The position numbers were made by a program, and so were the translations under genes. The notes below the pieces were generated by a model, which worked only from the letters and a program-made list of their open reading frames with translations, made no database searches and had not been told where the DNA came from. Of a stretch of DNA of 64,000 nucleotides, positions 6,918 to 16,002 are shown in pieces; position 1 is the first letter of the stretch, and every line of letters begins with the position of its first letter. Source of the stretch: Novosphingobium sp. JCM 18896 (GTDB lineage: Bacteria; Pseudomonadota; Alphaproteobacteria; Sphingomonadales; Sphingomonadaceae); the NCBI RefSeq assembly GCF_025938095.1, contig NZ_JAPCZF010000001.1, positions 1 through 64,000 on the forward strand. The letters are read 5' to 3'.

Positions 6918-9435
6918 CGCTGGTCTCCGCGGCCTGCTGCGCCGTCTGTTGTGCCGTCTGCTTCTGGCGAGCCAGAATGTCGTTGATCGTCTCGACCAGC
7001 GTGGACAGCGAGCGTCGCGATTTGGTCAGCACGGCGGCCACCTCGCTGGCGAAGGCGCCGTTGCGCTCCTGCGCGGAATAGATGATCACCGGGATCGCCG
7101 CCTCGCCGCCGAGTTCGCCGAGCAGCTGTTCGCCGCAGCCGTCGGGCAGGCCCAGGTCGACGATGACCACGTCGGGCCGATCCTGGGCGATCATTTCGCG
7201 GGCGGAGGCGAGGTCGGTGGCGCGGGCCATGCGCGCGCGGCCTTCGAGCGCGGCTGCGGTGATCTCAAGCGTATCGGTGTCGTCGTCGACGTGGAGGATC
7301 AGCGGCATGGCATGGCGCGCGCGCGCCATGACGCTGGCCAGCGCCGTGTTGAGCCGGATGGCGTCGAGCGGCCGCGGGATCCAGTCGACGACGTCGAGGG
7401 AGGCCAGCTTGGCGCCGGGCTCCTCGCCGCCGGCAATGGCGATGACGGGCAGGGTGCGCAGCGACGGATCGCTGTGGATCTCGTGCAGCAGACGCGGATT
7501 ATCGCCCAGGCAATGATAGTCGAGCAGGAGCGCGACGTAGTGCTGCTGCGCGAAGGCGGTCATGATCGCCGAGGCCGTATCGACCACGTCGGCGCGGACC
7601 GAACGGTTCTCGAGCGCATCGGCGATGCCGCGCGCCTCGGCCTCGTTCGCGCAGATCAGCACGCGTGGTGCCGCACCGTTCTCGGGCTGCCCGGTCACTG
7701 TGTTCCACACGGGCAGATTGAAACTGAACACGCTGCCGCCGGTGGTGGCCGGGGTGTACCAGATGCCGCCGCCGTGGTTGCGGACGATCTCGCGCGATAT
7801 GGCGAGGCCTAGGCCGGTTCCGCGCGTCTGGCCGGCCGGAACCTGGATCGACTGGGCGAACCGCGTGAACAGGCGGTTGCGCAGCTCGGCGTCGATGCCG
7901 GGGCCGCTGTCGATCACGCTGGCCTCGGCGTGGCTGTTGCGGCGGGTGATCTGCAGGCACACCGTCTTCTCGGCCGGGGTGAAGCGGATGGCATTGGCCA
8001 GCAGGTTGTTGAATACCTGGATCAGTCGCTCGGCATCGCCGCGGACCATGACCGGATCGGCGGCGAAGTCCGCGATCAGTTCGACGTTCTGGTTCTCGGC
8101 CATGCCGCGCACGGCGTCGAGCGCGCGCGTGCCGACGTCACGCAGGTCGACCGGCTGGAAATCGAACGACATCTCGCCGGCTTCGAGCTTTTCGATGTCG
8201 AGCAGGTCGTTGACCAGGCGGATCAGCCGGTTGGCGTTGTTCTCGGCGATCACCACCAGCCGCAGCATGGCCGCGGGGAATTCCTGCCCGAGGCTGCCGC
8301 GCAGCAGGCCGAGCGAGCCGACGATCGAGGTCAGCGGCGTCCGCAACTCGTGGCTGACGGTCGAGAGGAACTGGTCTTTGATCCGTTCGACCTTCTCGCG
8401 CTCGGAAATGTCGCGCAGCGCCGCGACGATGTGGACGCCGTCGGGCAGGGGCATGGTTCCCAGCGCCGCCTCGACCGGGATCGTCGAGCCATCGGCACGG
8501 TGGGCCGCCAGGTTGTGGCGAAACGGCTCGGCCAGGCCCTTGCCGGTCAGGCCGATGCGATCGAGGAACAGGCCTTCGCCAGGGGCGAGATCGACGATCA
8601 GCGAGATGTCGCGGCGGATCAGGTCGTTCTCGGGATAGCCGAACAGTTGCGAGGCCGCGCGGTTGATCGTCTCGATGCTGCCGCTCGGGTTGATCAGCAC
8701 GAGCGCATCGAGCGTGCTGTCGAAGATCGCGCGCCGGCGCGCCGCGGCCTCGCGCGCGACGCGTTCATAGGACGCCCGGCGATGTTCGCTGCGCCAGAAC
8801 AGCACGCCGATGCCGATGAAGGTCAGCGCGACCATGGCGACGATGAACCAGCTGATCTGCTCGGTCGTGCGGGTCCGCTCGTTCTGCCGCGCCAGAGTCT
8901 GCGTCAGTCGCTGCGCCTCGGTCGCACGCGCCTTCTCGGCTTCGCTGCGCAGCTGATCCATCAGCTTCTTGCCATAGCCCTCGCTCACGGCAGCCGAGGC
9001 CGTCGCGAGGCCGCCGCTGCGGCGCAGTCCGATCACCCGCTCCATCTCGCGGAATTTCTCTTCGCTGATCTGCTGGAAGCGTTCGAGGCCGCGGCGATCG
9101 ACTTCGGTCGTCGGATAGGCCCACAAGGCCTGGAGCAGTTCCTGCGCGTCGCGGCGCCCTTCGCGATAGGGTTCTAGAAAAGCCTCGTTGCCGGTGATGA
9201 CGAAGCCCCGCTGACCGGTTTCGGCATCCTTGATCGAGGAAAACAGCTCGCTGATCAGCAGTTGGCGGGCATGTCCCTGGCGGACCTCGTCCTCGCTGCT
9301 GCCCAGCCGGCGATATTCGGTGCCGAACCAGAAGGCGAGGGCTGCCAGCAGCAGCGGAATGAGCAGGAGAACGGCAAGCCCGGCGCGCAGTTCGAAGCTG
9401 CGCGATTGGCCAGGAGGATCCTCTTCGCCGGTCAC
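6907..9435 (-). CDS. CHASE3-PAS hybrid histidine kinase with two C-terminal receivers
   Basis: 842 aa. A TM helix at about 19-37 is followed by a CHASE3 periplasmic domain (DAETGQRGFVITGNEAFL) and a second TM at about 195-214. Then come a PAS domain (about 235-345) and HisKA with phospho-His362 in STVSHELRTPL. The HATPase has its N box in NNLLANAIRFTP. The first receiver-like domain (about 590-705) has degenerate switch residues (IPRPLD where KP is expected). The last receiver is intact (VIVDLGLPDG, LTKS). The C-terminus carries an AQQTAQQAAE repeat. It overlaps the LuxR-type regulator upstream by 4 bases and CheY downstream by 11, so the three form one operon. The divergent HPt protein could carry phosphate from the receiver to the regulator. 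Confidence 0.9.
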   Translation of the reverse strand: MTGEEDPPGQSRSFELRAGLAVLLLIPLLLAALAFWFGTEYRRLGSSEDEVRQGHARQLLISELFSSIKDAETGQRGFVITGNEAFLEPYREGRRDAQELLQALWAYPTTEVDRRGLERFQQISEEKFREMERVIGLRRSGGLATASAAVSEGYGKKLMDQLRSEAEKARATEAQRLTQTLARQNERTRTTEQISWFIVAMVALTFIGIGVLFWRSEHRRASYERVAREAAARRRAIFDSTLDALVLINPSGSIETINRAASQLFGYPENDLIRRDISLIVDLAPGEGLFLDRIGLTGKGLAEPFRHNLAAHRADGSTIPVEAALGTMPLPDGVHIVAALRDISEREKVERIKDQFLSTVSHELRTPLTSIVGSLGLLRGSLGQEFPAAMLRLVVIAENNANRLIRLVNDLLDIEKLEAGEMSFDFQPVDLRDVGTRALDAVRGMAENQNVELIADFAADPVMVRGDAERLIQVFNNLLANAIRFTPAEKTVCLQITRRNSHAEASVIDSGPGIDAELRNRLFTRFAQSIQVPAGQTRGTGLGLAISREIVRNHGGGIWYTPATTGGSVFSFNLPVWNTVTGQPENGAAPRVLICANEAEARGIADALENRSVRADVVDTASAIMTAFAQQHYVALLLDYHCLGDNPRLLHEIHSDPSLRTLPVIAIAGGEEPGAKLASLDVVDWIPRPLDAIRLNTALASVMARARHAMPLILHVDDDTDTLEITAAALEGRARMARATDLASAREMIAQDRPDVVIVDLGLPDGCGEQLLGELGGEAAIPVIIYSAQERNGAFASEVAAVLTKSRRSLSTLVETINDILARQKQTAQQTAQQAAETSDGR

Positions 9436-10067
9436 GGCTCGCCCTCAGGATCGAGCAGCGGCTTGACCGAGAGGATGGCCTGCAGCCGGTTGGTGACGCC
9501 GAGCTTGCGGAAGATCGCGGTCAGATGCGCCTTGATCGTCGCTTCGGTGAGTTCGAGATCGGCGGCGATCTGCTTGTTGAGATCGCCGCGGACCAGCGCC
9601 GCGAGCACGCGCTTCTGCGCCGAGGACAGCGTTTCCATCCGCGCGCCCATGTCGCGCAGCGCGTCGGGCACCGCGGGGGCCGGGGGAAAGACCACGCCGC
9701 CAGTGACCAGGGTGCCGATCGCCATGGCAATCTGATCGAGCGGCTGGCTCTTCGAAATGAACCCTGCCGCGCCCACGGCCTTGGCCGCGTTGACGATCCG
9801 CGGTTCGTCGAAGGCCGATATGATCGCGATGGGGACGCTGCCGAGAACGTGCTGGAGGCGGAAAAAGCCCGAAAAACCCTCGGCGTCGGGCAGCTGGTAG
9901 TCGAGCAGCAACAGGGCGATGTCCTGGCGTGTCTGGGCGATGCGTTCGGCAGACTCGATTTCGGTCGCCTCTTCGACGACGAGGTGCGGAAGCTGCGACA
10001 TGACCGCCATCCGCACGGCGTCTCTAACCATCGGGTGATCGTCAGCGATCAAGACTCTGCGTCGCAT
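9432..10067 (-). CDS. NarL/LuxR-family response regulator
   Basis: 211 aa. The receiver has VLIADDHPMVRDAV, phospho-Asp in LLLLDYQLPDAEG and Lys in GFISKSQP. The C-terminal LuxR helix-turn-helix reads NKQIAADLELTEATIKAHLT. The ATG directly before the receiver was chosen; a further 30 residues upstream are open but have no domain character and run into the divergent promoter. It is the first gene of the kinase operon. A direct repeat TTGCAATA lies in the divergent intergenic region and may be its own target. Confidence 0.9.
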   Translation of the reverse strand: MRRRVLIADDHPMVRDAVRMAVMSQLPHLVVEEATEIESAERIAQTRQDIALLLLDYQLPDAEGFSGFFRLQHVLGSVPIAIISAFDEPRIVNAAKAVGAAGFISKSQPLDQIAMAIGTLVTGGVVFPPAPAVPDALRDMGARMETLSSAQKRVLAALVRGDLNKQIAADLELTEATIKAHLTAIFRKLGVTNRLQAILSVKPLLDPEGEP

Positions 10068-10083
10068 CAGCCGCCAATCCCCA

Positions 10084-10123
10084 TTGCAATAAACGGTGTT
10101 TCTCTGGGATTCAGCTTGCAATA
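10084..10123. promoter_or_regulatory. Direct repeat TTGCAATA x2 between response regulator and HPt gene
   Basis: TTGCAATA occurs at 10084-10091 and 10116-10123, 32 bases start to start (three helical turns), in the 84-base divergent promoter region. It is a candidate binding site for the adjacent LuxR-type regulator. Confidence 0.4.
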
Positions 10124-10151
10124 TGTTCACCCTGTCCCGCGCTGTCGAGGG

Positions 10152-10868
10152 ATGCAAAGCTCCATTTCGGTGTCATCCACAAAAGGAGAGGGGCGCATAG
10201 CGGCAAGATCGATCCTCTTGGCAGTCTCGGCGGACCCTGTCTTGACGGACCAGGTTTGCGGCTTCGTGAAACCCTTCGGGTGGTCCTGCCAGCAGGCTGC
10301 GGATGCCGCCGGCGCGCGCGTTGCCTTGGCCGAAGCGCCGGCGATCGTGCTCGTCGATCAATGCATCGACGGCGCGGCGGCACTGATGGCGGAGGTCCGT
10401 CAGATGCCTGCGCCGGTCAACGGCACGCCGATTTTGACCGTCGGCGGCGAGGCGCGCGGTGCCGTCGGTTCGGGCGGGCAGCTCGGCCTGCCGGTCGATC
10501 GCGAGGCCCTGCTCGCGCTGTTGCGCCAATGGGCGGGTCCGCTCGAGGATCACGCCGCGCGCGCCGAGCCCTGGCACTTCCGCTACCGGCTCCTACGGCT
10601 GCTCGGGCTCGACAATACCGACGTCATGCTGGCGCGGCTGCGAGCCAACCTCCGCGAGGCGGTCGACCAGGCCGAGGCCGAAGGCACCGCCACCTCGGCG
10701 CATCGGCTGGCGGGGCTCGCGGGGATCTGCGGTTTTGCCGAGGTCAGCCAGGCCTGGAGCCGGGTCGATCAGAACGAGGTGGGTGCGCTCGCGGGGGCGC
10801 TCGATGTCTCGCGGCGCGCGATCGCCGACCTCGACGCGGTGCTGGGGGACCCCGGCGGAACTACTTGA
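10152..10868 (+). CDS. HPt-domain protein with degenerate receiver-like N-terminus
   Basis: 238 aa. The N-terminal half has receiver-like alternation (SILLAVSADPV, AIVLVDQCIDG with Asp69), but the conserved switch Lys is missing (GLPVDREAL). The C-terminal half is an HPt helix bundle with phospho-His184 in TSAHRLAGLAGICGF. It should shuttle phosphate between the hybrid kinase receiver and the LuxR-type regulator encoded divergently. Start uncertain: ATG 10152 has a poor ribosome site, while AGGAGAGG lies at about 10182 with no good start after it. The 3' end overlaps convergent cobU by 8 bases. Confidence 0.75.
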   Translation: MQSSISVSSTKGEGRIAARSILLAVSADPVLTDQVCGFVKPFGWSCQQAADAAGARVALAEAPAIVLVDQCIDGAAALMAEVRQMPAPVNGTPILTVGGEARGAVGSGGQLGLPVDREALLALLRQWAGPLEDHAARAEPWHFRYRLLRLLGLDNTDVMLARLRANLREAVDQAEAEGTATSAHRLAGLAGICGFAEVSQAWSRVDQNEVGALAGALDVSRRAIADLDAVLGDPGGTT

Positions 10869-11373
10869 GCTGCAGCGGCAGGCCGGCGGCAACGAAGATC
10901 ACCTCGTCGGCGGCCGCGGCCACCGCCTGGTTGATCCGCCCGGCGAAATCGCGAAACCGGCGGGCGAGGGCGTTGTCGGGCACGATGCCGAGCCCGACCT
11001 CGTTGGCGACGAGAATCAGCGTGCCGCGAAAGCCGGTCACCGCCTCGACCAGCACGGTGATCTCGGCATCGAGGTCGCGCTCGGCAAGCAGGACGTTTGT
11101 CGCCCACAGCGTCAGGCAATCGACCAGCAGCGTCTCGCCGGGCGCTGATCGCGCGGCGATGGCGGCAGGCAGATCGAGCGGGGCTTCGAGCGTCGACCAG
11201 CGTGCGTCGCGATCGGCCTGGTGCAGCGCGATGCGTTCGCGCATTTCGTCGTCCCAGGCCTCGGCCGTGGCGACATAGGTCAGCGTGCCGCCGCATTGCT
11301 CGGCGCGGCTCTGGGCGAGGCGGCTCTTGCCCGAGCGCGCACCGCCGAGCACCAGCAGGCGATGGCCGGTCAT
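10861..11373 (-). CDS. cobU: Adenosylcobinamide kinase / adenosylcobinamide-phosphate guanylyltransferase
   Basis: 170 aa. The P-loop GGARSGKS is at residues 10-17. The guanylylated-His region RIALHQADR (His51) and the segments [12 protein letters not shown] and [14 protein letters not shown] are all diagnostic of CobU/CobP. It phosphorylates adenosylcobinamide and then transfers GMP from GTP to make AdoCbi-GDP, the substrate of CobS. It is the last gene of the cobalamin operon; its ATG overlaps the cobQ TGA by 4 bases. The 3' end overlaps the convergent HPt gene. Confidence 0.95.
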   Translation of the reverse strand: MTGHRLLVLGGARSGKSRLAQSRAEQCGGTLTYVATAEAWDDEMRERIALHQADRDARWSTLEAPLDLPAAIAARSAPGETLLVDCLTLWATNVLLAERDLDAEITVLVEAVTGFRGTLILVANEVGLGIVPDNALARRFRDFAGRINQAVAAAADEVIFVAAGLPLQLK

Positions 11374-12839
11374 GACGTGGGTTCTCCGGCTTCGCGTGCG
11401 AGCGCGATCAGCGCGGGCACGTCGACATGCCGTTCGAGCTCGGCGGCGATGTCGTCGAGCGCGGCGTCGACGTCGGCCTGGTAGTCGACACCCGCGCCCT
11501 CGACGCCGATCCGGCCGAGCAGCGCGCGGCGCAGGTCGGCGCTGGCGAGCAGGCCGTGGACATAGGTGCCGAGCACGCGCCCGTCCGCGCTGATCGCGCC
11601 ATCCTCGCGGCCGTCGTCGAAGCGCGCGAAAGGCCGGGCGCGATCCGCGCCGGTGGTCTCACCCATGTGCATCTCGTAGCCGGTGAACCCCGCGTCGAGC
11701 GCGTGGCCCACGACCTGGCGCAGGGCCTTGCTGCCGGCGAGCCGCGTTTCGAGATCGAGCAGGCCGAGCCCCTCGATCGCGCCCGGCGGGCCCTCGATCC
11801 CGTCGGGATCGTCGATCCGCCGCCCGAGCATCTGATAGCCGCCGCAGAGGCCGAGCACCGCGCCGCCGCGCCGGCGGTGGGCGAGGATGTCGACGTCCCA
11901 GCCCTCGGCGCGCAACGCGGCCATGTCGGCGACTGTGGCCTTCGAGCCGGCGATGACGACCAGCGCGGCCTCGGCCGGGATCGGCTGGCCCGGCGGCACC
12001 ATGACCAGTTCGATGCCAGGTTCGAGCTTGAGCGGGTCGAGATCGTCGAAGTTCGAGATCCGCGGCAGGATCGGGCAAGCGACCACCACGCGGCCCTCGC
12101 CACGATCGGCGCGCTTCTCGAGGATTACCGCGTCCTCGCTGGGCAGGCGCACGGTCGCGCGTAGCCAGGGCACGACGCCGAAGCCGCGCCAGCCCGACAG
12201 GTCCTCGATCTGGCGGTAGCCGTCCTCGAACAGCGCGGGATCGCCGCGGAACTTGTTGATCACGAAGCCGCGGATCATCGCCGCGTCGGCCGGATCGATC
12301 ACCGCGCGCGTCCCCACGACGGCGGCGATCACTCCGCCGCGGTCGATGTCGCCGACCAGCACCACGGGCACCTGCGCCGCGCGCGCGAAGCCCATGTTGG
12401 CGATGTCGCCGGCGCGCAGGTTGATCTCGGCGGGCGAGCCGGCGCCTTCGACCACGACCACGTCGCATTGCGCGCGGAGCCGGCGATAGCTTTCCATCAC
12501 CTCGGTCAGCAGCGCGCCGCGCCCCTCGCGGAAATTGCCCGCGCCCAGCGTGCCGCGGACCTTGCCGTGGACCACGAGCTGCGAAGTGCGATCGGCCTGC
12601 GGTTTGAGCAGGACCGGGTTCATGTCGGTGTGCGGTTCGACGCGGCAGGCCATGGCCTGGAGCGCCTGGGCGCGGCCGATCTCGCCGCCGTCGACCGTGA
12701 CCGCGGCGTTGTTTGACATGTTCTGCGGCTTGAACGGCCTTACGGTCAGCCCGCGGTTGGCCAGCGCGCGGCACAGCCCGGCGACGAGCACCGACTTGCC
12801 GACGTCCGACCCCGTGCCCTGGAGCATCACAGCACCCAT
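11370..12839 (-). CDS. cobQ: Cobyric acid synthase (glutamine-hydrolysing)
   Basis: 489 aa, family length. The N-terminal synthetase domain has the ATP motif [11 protein letters not shown] and [13 protein letters not shown]. The C-terminal class I glutamine amidotransferase domain has nucleophile Cys332 in [11 protein letters not shown] and His in [10 protein letters not shown]. It amidates four side chains of adenosylcobyrinate a,c-diamide to give cobyric acid. It overlaps cobU by 4 bases and cobD by 13. A CobB-type a,c-diamide synthase and the corrin-ring genes are not in this window. Confidence 0.96.
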   Translation of the reverse strand: MGAVMLQGTGSDVGKSVLVAGLCRALANRGLTVRPFKPQNMSNNAAVTVDGGEIGRAQALQAMACRVEPHTDMNPVLLKPQADRTSQLVVHGKVRGTLGAGNFREGRGALLTEVMESYRRLRAQCDVVVVEGAGSPAEINLRAGDIANMGFARAAQVPVVLVGDIDRGGVIAAVVGTRAVIDPADAAMIRGFVINKFRGDPALFEDGYRQIEDLSGWRGFGVVPWLRATVRLPSEDAVILEKRADRGEGRVVVACPILPRISNFDDLDPLKLEPGIELVMVPPGQPIPAEAALVVIAGSKATVADMAALRAEGWDVDILAHRRRGGAVLGLCGGYQMLGRRIDDPDGIEGPPGAIEGLGLLDLETRLAGSKALRQVVGHALDAGFTGYEMHMGETTGADRARPFARFDDGREDGAISADGRVLGTYVHGLLASADLRRALLGRIGVEGAGVDYQADVDAALDDIAAELERHVDVPALIALAREAGEPTS

Positions 12840-13765
12840 GCGACGCCTCCTGCCGTCATCCAGAGCAACAGGCAGGCGCGGACATAGACCGCCAGCGCGC
12901 GGCAGATGTCGTGCGCGCCGGCCTGCGGCGAGCCGTCTCCGATCCAGGGCTTGTCGTGCATCACGCCGTCATAGGCGATCGGGCCCGCCAGGCGAAGCCC
13001 CAGCACGCCGGCCATCGCTGCTTCGGTCCAGCCGGCATTGGGCGAGGCGTGCAGCCGCGCGTCGCGCCACATGGTCCGCCAGCCATCCATACCCGCAAGG
13101 CAGATCATCACGCCGCCGATCCGCGCGGGGACCAGGTTGAGCACATCGTCGGTCCGCGCCGCGCACCAGCCGAACGCGCGCCAGCGTGGCTCCTTGTGGC
13201 CGATCAGGCTGTCGGCGGTGTTGATCGCCTTGTAGATCCAGACGCCGGGCAGGCCGCCGACGAGCAGCCAGAGCAGTGGTGCGGCGACGCCGTCGCAGAA
13301 GCTCTCGGCCAGGCTCTCGATCGCCGCGCGCGCGACGCCAGCCTCACCGAGCTGCGCGGTGTCGCGGCCGACGATCATGCCCACGGCTTGGCGCGCGGCT
13401 GGCAGGTCGCCGGCTTCGAGCGCGCGTGCGACGGGGCGGACGTGATCGAACAGGCTGCGCTGCGCGAGCGCGGGGAAGGCGGCGAGCGCCAGGCCGATCC
13501 AGCCGAAGGGACCGAGCAGCGCGAGCAGCAGGCTCTGCACGAGCCAGCCACCGAGGCCCGCGACCAAGAGAAGGACGAGCACGGTGGCGATCCCGGTCAG
13601 CAGGCGGCGGCGCTCGGGGCTCTCGGGCCGGTTCCAGCGTGCCTCACAGTGGTCGATGATCCGCGCGAACAGGCCGACCGGATGACCGATGCGGCGATAG
13701 AGCCCCGTCGGCCAGCCGATCGCGGCGTCGAGCGCGAGCGCGACGAGGGCGACGGGCTCAGCCAA
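12827..13765 (-). CDS. cobD: Adenosylcobinamide-phosphate synthase, membrane protein
   Basis: 312 aa, an integral membrane CobD/CbiB. It starts with [23 protein letters not shown] and has several hydrophobic helices ([16 protein letters not shown]). The conserved [17 protein letters not shown] and [10 protein letters not shown] segments are present. It attaches aminopropanol or its phosphate to cobyric acid. It overlaps cobC (8 bases) and cobQ (13 bases), which fits tight coupling with the Thr-P decarboxylase that supplies its substrate. Confidence 0.95.
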   Translation of the reverse strand: MAEPVALVALALDAAIGWPTGLYRRIGHPVGLFARIIDHCEARWNRPESPERRRLLTGIATVLVLLLVAGLGGWLVQSLLLALLGPFGWIGLALAAFPALAQRSLFDHVRPVARALEAGDLPAARQAVGMIVGRDTAQLGEAGVARAAIESLAESFCDGVAAPLLWLLVGGLPGVWIYKAINTADSLIGHKEPRWRAFGWCAARTDDVLNLVPARIGGVMICLAGMDGWRTMWRDARLHASPNAGWTEAAMAGVLGLRLAGPIAYDGVMHDKPWIGDGSPQAGAHDICRALAVYVRACLLLWMTAGGVAWVL

Positions 13766-14705
13766 GCGCCGTGTCGAGCCGGGCGAGGTCGGCGTCGTTG
13801 CCGGGCAGGCCCAGCCGCAGCCAGCGCGGATCGTAGTCGAACGGCCGTGTCAGGATCGCGCGGCGGGCAAGCCGCTCGAACAGCGCCTCGGCCTGGTCGG
13901 TTTCGACCAACCGGAACAGCGGGCAGTTGCCGCGCGCGGCCAGGCCGTGGCGCGCCAGTACCGTATCGAGCGCCGCCGCGCGGCACGGCAGGTCGGCGCG
14001 GCTGGCCGTGATCCAGGCGTCGTCGCGATAGGCCGCGGTGCCGATGGCGATGCCCGCGGCCGCGACCGGCCAGGCGCCGAGGCGGGCGCGGAAACGCGCG
14101 ATCACCGCGCGCGGCGCGATGACGAAGCCGAGCCGCAGACCGGCGAGGCCGAAGAACTTGCCGAACGAGCGGAAGATCACCAGGCGGCGGTCGTCGGCCA
14201 CCCGATCTGCCAGGCTCAGTTCGGGCGAGCCATCGGCGAAGGCCTCGTCGATCACCAGCCAGCCGCGATGCGCAAGCAGGTCATCGGCAGCATAGGTCGC
14301 GCCGTCGGGGTTGCGCGGGTTGGCGACGATCAGCGTCTCGTCGCCTGCTTCGGCCAGAGTGACCGGCCGCGATCCGCCGAACATGTCGCCGTGGGTGCGA
14401 TAGGTCGGCGCGAGGTGGACGGCGGGGCCGGGCAGCACGTCGCCGGCCATGCGCAGGCCGATCTCGGTGCCGGGTAAGGCGCAGACGTGCTGCGGATCGG
14501 CGCCGAAATGGTCGGCCGCGGCGCGTTCGAGCGCGGCGAGGCCTGCCTCGTCGGGCAGGGCCTGCCAGTCGATCGCCAGGTCCGCCGGCACCGGCCATGG
14601 GTTGGGGTTGATCCCGGTCGAGAGATCGAGCCAGGGCGCATCTCCTTCGCCGAAGTGCGCGCGCGCCGCGGCCAGGCCGCCGCCGTGCCAGGTCCAGCGC
14701 GTCAT
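13758..14705 (-). CDS. cobC: L-threonine-O-3-phosphate decarboxylase, PLP aminotransferase fold
   Basis: 315 aa. The fold-type I PLP enzyme motif STGINPNPWPVP is near the N-terminus, and Schiff-base Lys183 lies in FRSFGKFFGLAG, followed by LGFVIAPRA. It decarboxylates threonine phosphate to (R)-1-amino-2-propanol phosphate for the nucleotide loop. The start ATG at 14705 forms an ATGA overlap with the cobS stop. An open upstream extension of 63 residues lies inside cobS and has no similarity to the family. Confidence 0.93.
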   Translation of the reverse strand: MTRWTWHGGGLAAARAHFGEGDAPWLDLSTGINPNPWPVPADLAIDWQALPDEAGLAALERAAADHFGADPQHVCALPGTEIGLRMAGDVLPGPAVHLAPTYRTHGDMFGGSRPVTLAEAGDETLIVANPRNPDGATYAADDLLAHRGWLVIDEAFADGSPELSLADRVADDRRLVIFRSFGKFFGLAGLRLGFVIAPRAVIARFRARLGAWPVAAAGIAIGTAAYRDDAWITASRADLPCRAAALDTVLARHGLAARGNCPLFRLVETDQAEALFERLARRAILTRPFDYDPRWLRLGLPGNDADLARLDTALG

Positions 14706-15421
14706 ATCAGCCGGGCTCCGACGATCGCGGCCAGTAGCAGCCCCGATTCCACGATCTCGATGCCCGCGCCGTGGAGGTCGCCCGAGACGCCGCCGAACCG
14801 CGCGCGCAGCCAGACGGTCCACAGCGGAATGAACAGCAGCGCCGCGAGCAAGCCGGGTACGAACCAGCTCGCGGCGAGCAGGACCAGGCCCCACAGCGCG
14901 AGATCGACCGGGCGCACCGTGTCGCGGAAGCGCGCGCCGAGGCCCTCGTGCAGCGGCGGCAACCAGCGCGTCCAGGCGAGCGGGCCGATCCGCGCAGCGA
15001 AGGGGATCAGCGCCAGCGCGAGCGGCGGCGCGGTGACGAGCAAGCTGCGGATCAGCACCAGCTTGGCCACAAGCTGCAAGCCGATCGCGACGACAGCGAA
15101 GCTGCCGACGTGCGGATCGGCGAAGACCGCGCGCAGGCGTTCGGGATCCTTATGCGCGGCGCCGGCGGCATCGGCGGCATCGCCAAGGCCGTCGAGATGC
15201 AGCGCGCCGGTGACCGCGACCCACAGCACGAGCCCGACCAGCGCGCCGAGCCAGGGATCGATGCGCGCGCCGAGCACGGCGCCGAGGCCAACGATCGCGC
15301 CCACGACCAGGCCCGCAGCCGGAAACCAGCGCATCGAGGCGGCGAATTCGTCGCTGCTCACCGCCACGCGCGGCATGGGCAGCCGGGTGAGGAACTGGAG
15401 CGCGATCACGAAACCCTTCAT
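14702..15421 (-). CDS. cobS: Adenosylcobinamide-GDP ribazoletransferase (cobalamin synthase)
   Basis: 239 aa, polytopic. It begins ALQFLTRLPMP, and the conserved acidic segment LHLDGLGDAADAAG with LRAVFADPHVGSFAVV is diagnostic of CobS/CobV. It joins AdoCbi-GDP to alpha-ribazole (phosphate) in the inner membrane. Both ends overlap neighbouring cob genes by ATGA. Confidence 0.95.
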   Translation of the reverse strand: MKGFVIALQFLTRLPMPRVAVSSDEFAASMRWFPAAGLVVGAIVGLGAVLGARIDPWLGALVGLVLWVAVTGALHLDGLGDAADAAGAAHKDPERLRAVFADPHVGSFAVVAIGLQLVAKLVLIRSLLVTAPPLALALIPFAARIGPLAWTRWLPPLHEGLGARFRDTVRPVDLALWGLVLLAASWFVPGLLAALLFIPLWTVWLRARFGGVSGDLHGAGIEIVESGLLLAAIVGARLI

Positions 15422-16002
15422 GTGCGCAGGCCCACCACCTGTCCGGCCGGCCTGTCACCGGGCCTGTCACCGGGCCAGACGCGGAAGGTCAGCAGCGCGG
15501 CATAGGGCAGGTCCAAGGCCCAGCCGAAGCGATGGTCGAAACCGCAGAGCACGCTCAGCGCCGCGCGCATGGCGCCGCCGTGGGTGACGATCAGCGTGTC
15601 GCGCGGCGACAGTTCGCCAATCGCGGTGCCCACGCGCGCGACAAGATCGGACCAGCGTTCGCCTTGTGGCGGGGCGTAAGCGTCGGGATCGTCCCAGAAC
15701 CGCGCGAGCGCCTGCGCGTCGATCTCGTGCGGGGCGCGGCCGTCCCAGATGCCGAAGTCCAGCTCGCGCCAGCGTGGATCTGAAGTGGACTTGAGGTTTC
15801 GGGATTCGGCGATCGCACCGGCTGCCGCAGCGGCGCGGGAGAGATCGGAGCTGACGATCGCCTCGACCGCCAGATCGCGCGTGCGTTCGACGCAGGCGGC
15901 GATGCCGCCGGGGGTTGGAGCCGCATCGCTGCGCCCGAGCAGCAGACCCGGAACCTCCGGCGCGCCGTGGCGCAGCAGGTGGAGGCGGAAGCCTTCGCTC
16001 AT
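15418..16002 (-). CDS. Alpha-ribazole phosphatase-like histidine phosphatase
   Basis: 194 aa, histidine phosphatase superfamily. RHG triad at 11-13, general acid Glu80 in WRELDFGIWDG and His141 in VTHGGAMR are all present. Its place between cobS and cobT supports removal of the phosphate from alpha-ribazole-5'-phosphate or adenosylcobalamin phosphate (the CobC/CobZ step of the anaerobic nomenclature). The C-terminus has a GDRPGDRP duplication. ATGA overlaps on both sides. Confidence 0.88.
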   Translation of the reverse strand: MSEGFRLHLLRHGAPEVPGLLLGRSDAAPTPGGIAACVERTRDLAVEAIVSSDLSRAAAAAGAIAESRNLKSTSDPRWRELDFGIWDGRAPHEIDAQALARFWDDPDAYAPPQGERWSDLVARVGTAIGELSPRDTLIVTHGGAMRAALSVLCGFDHRFGWALDLPYAALLTFRVWPGDRPGDRPAGQVVGLRT

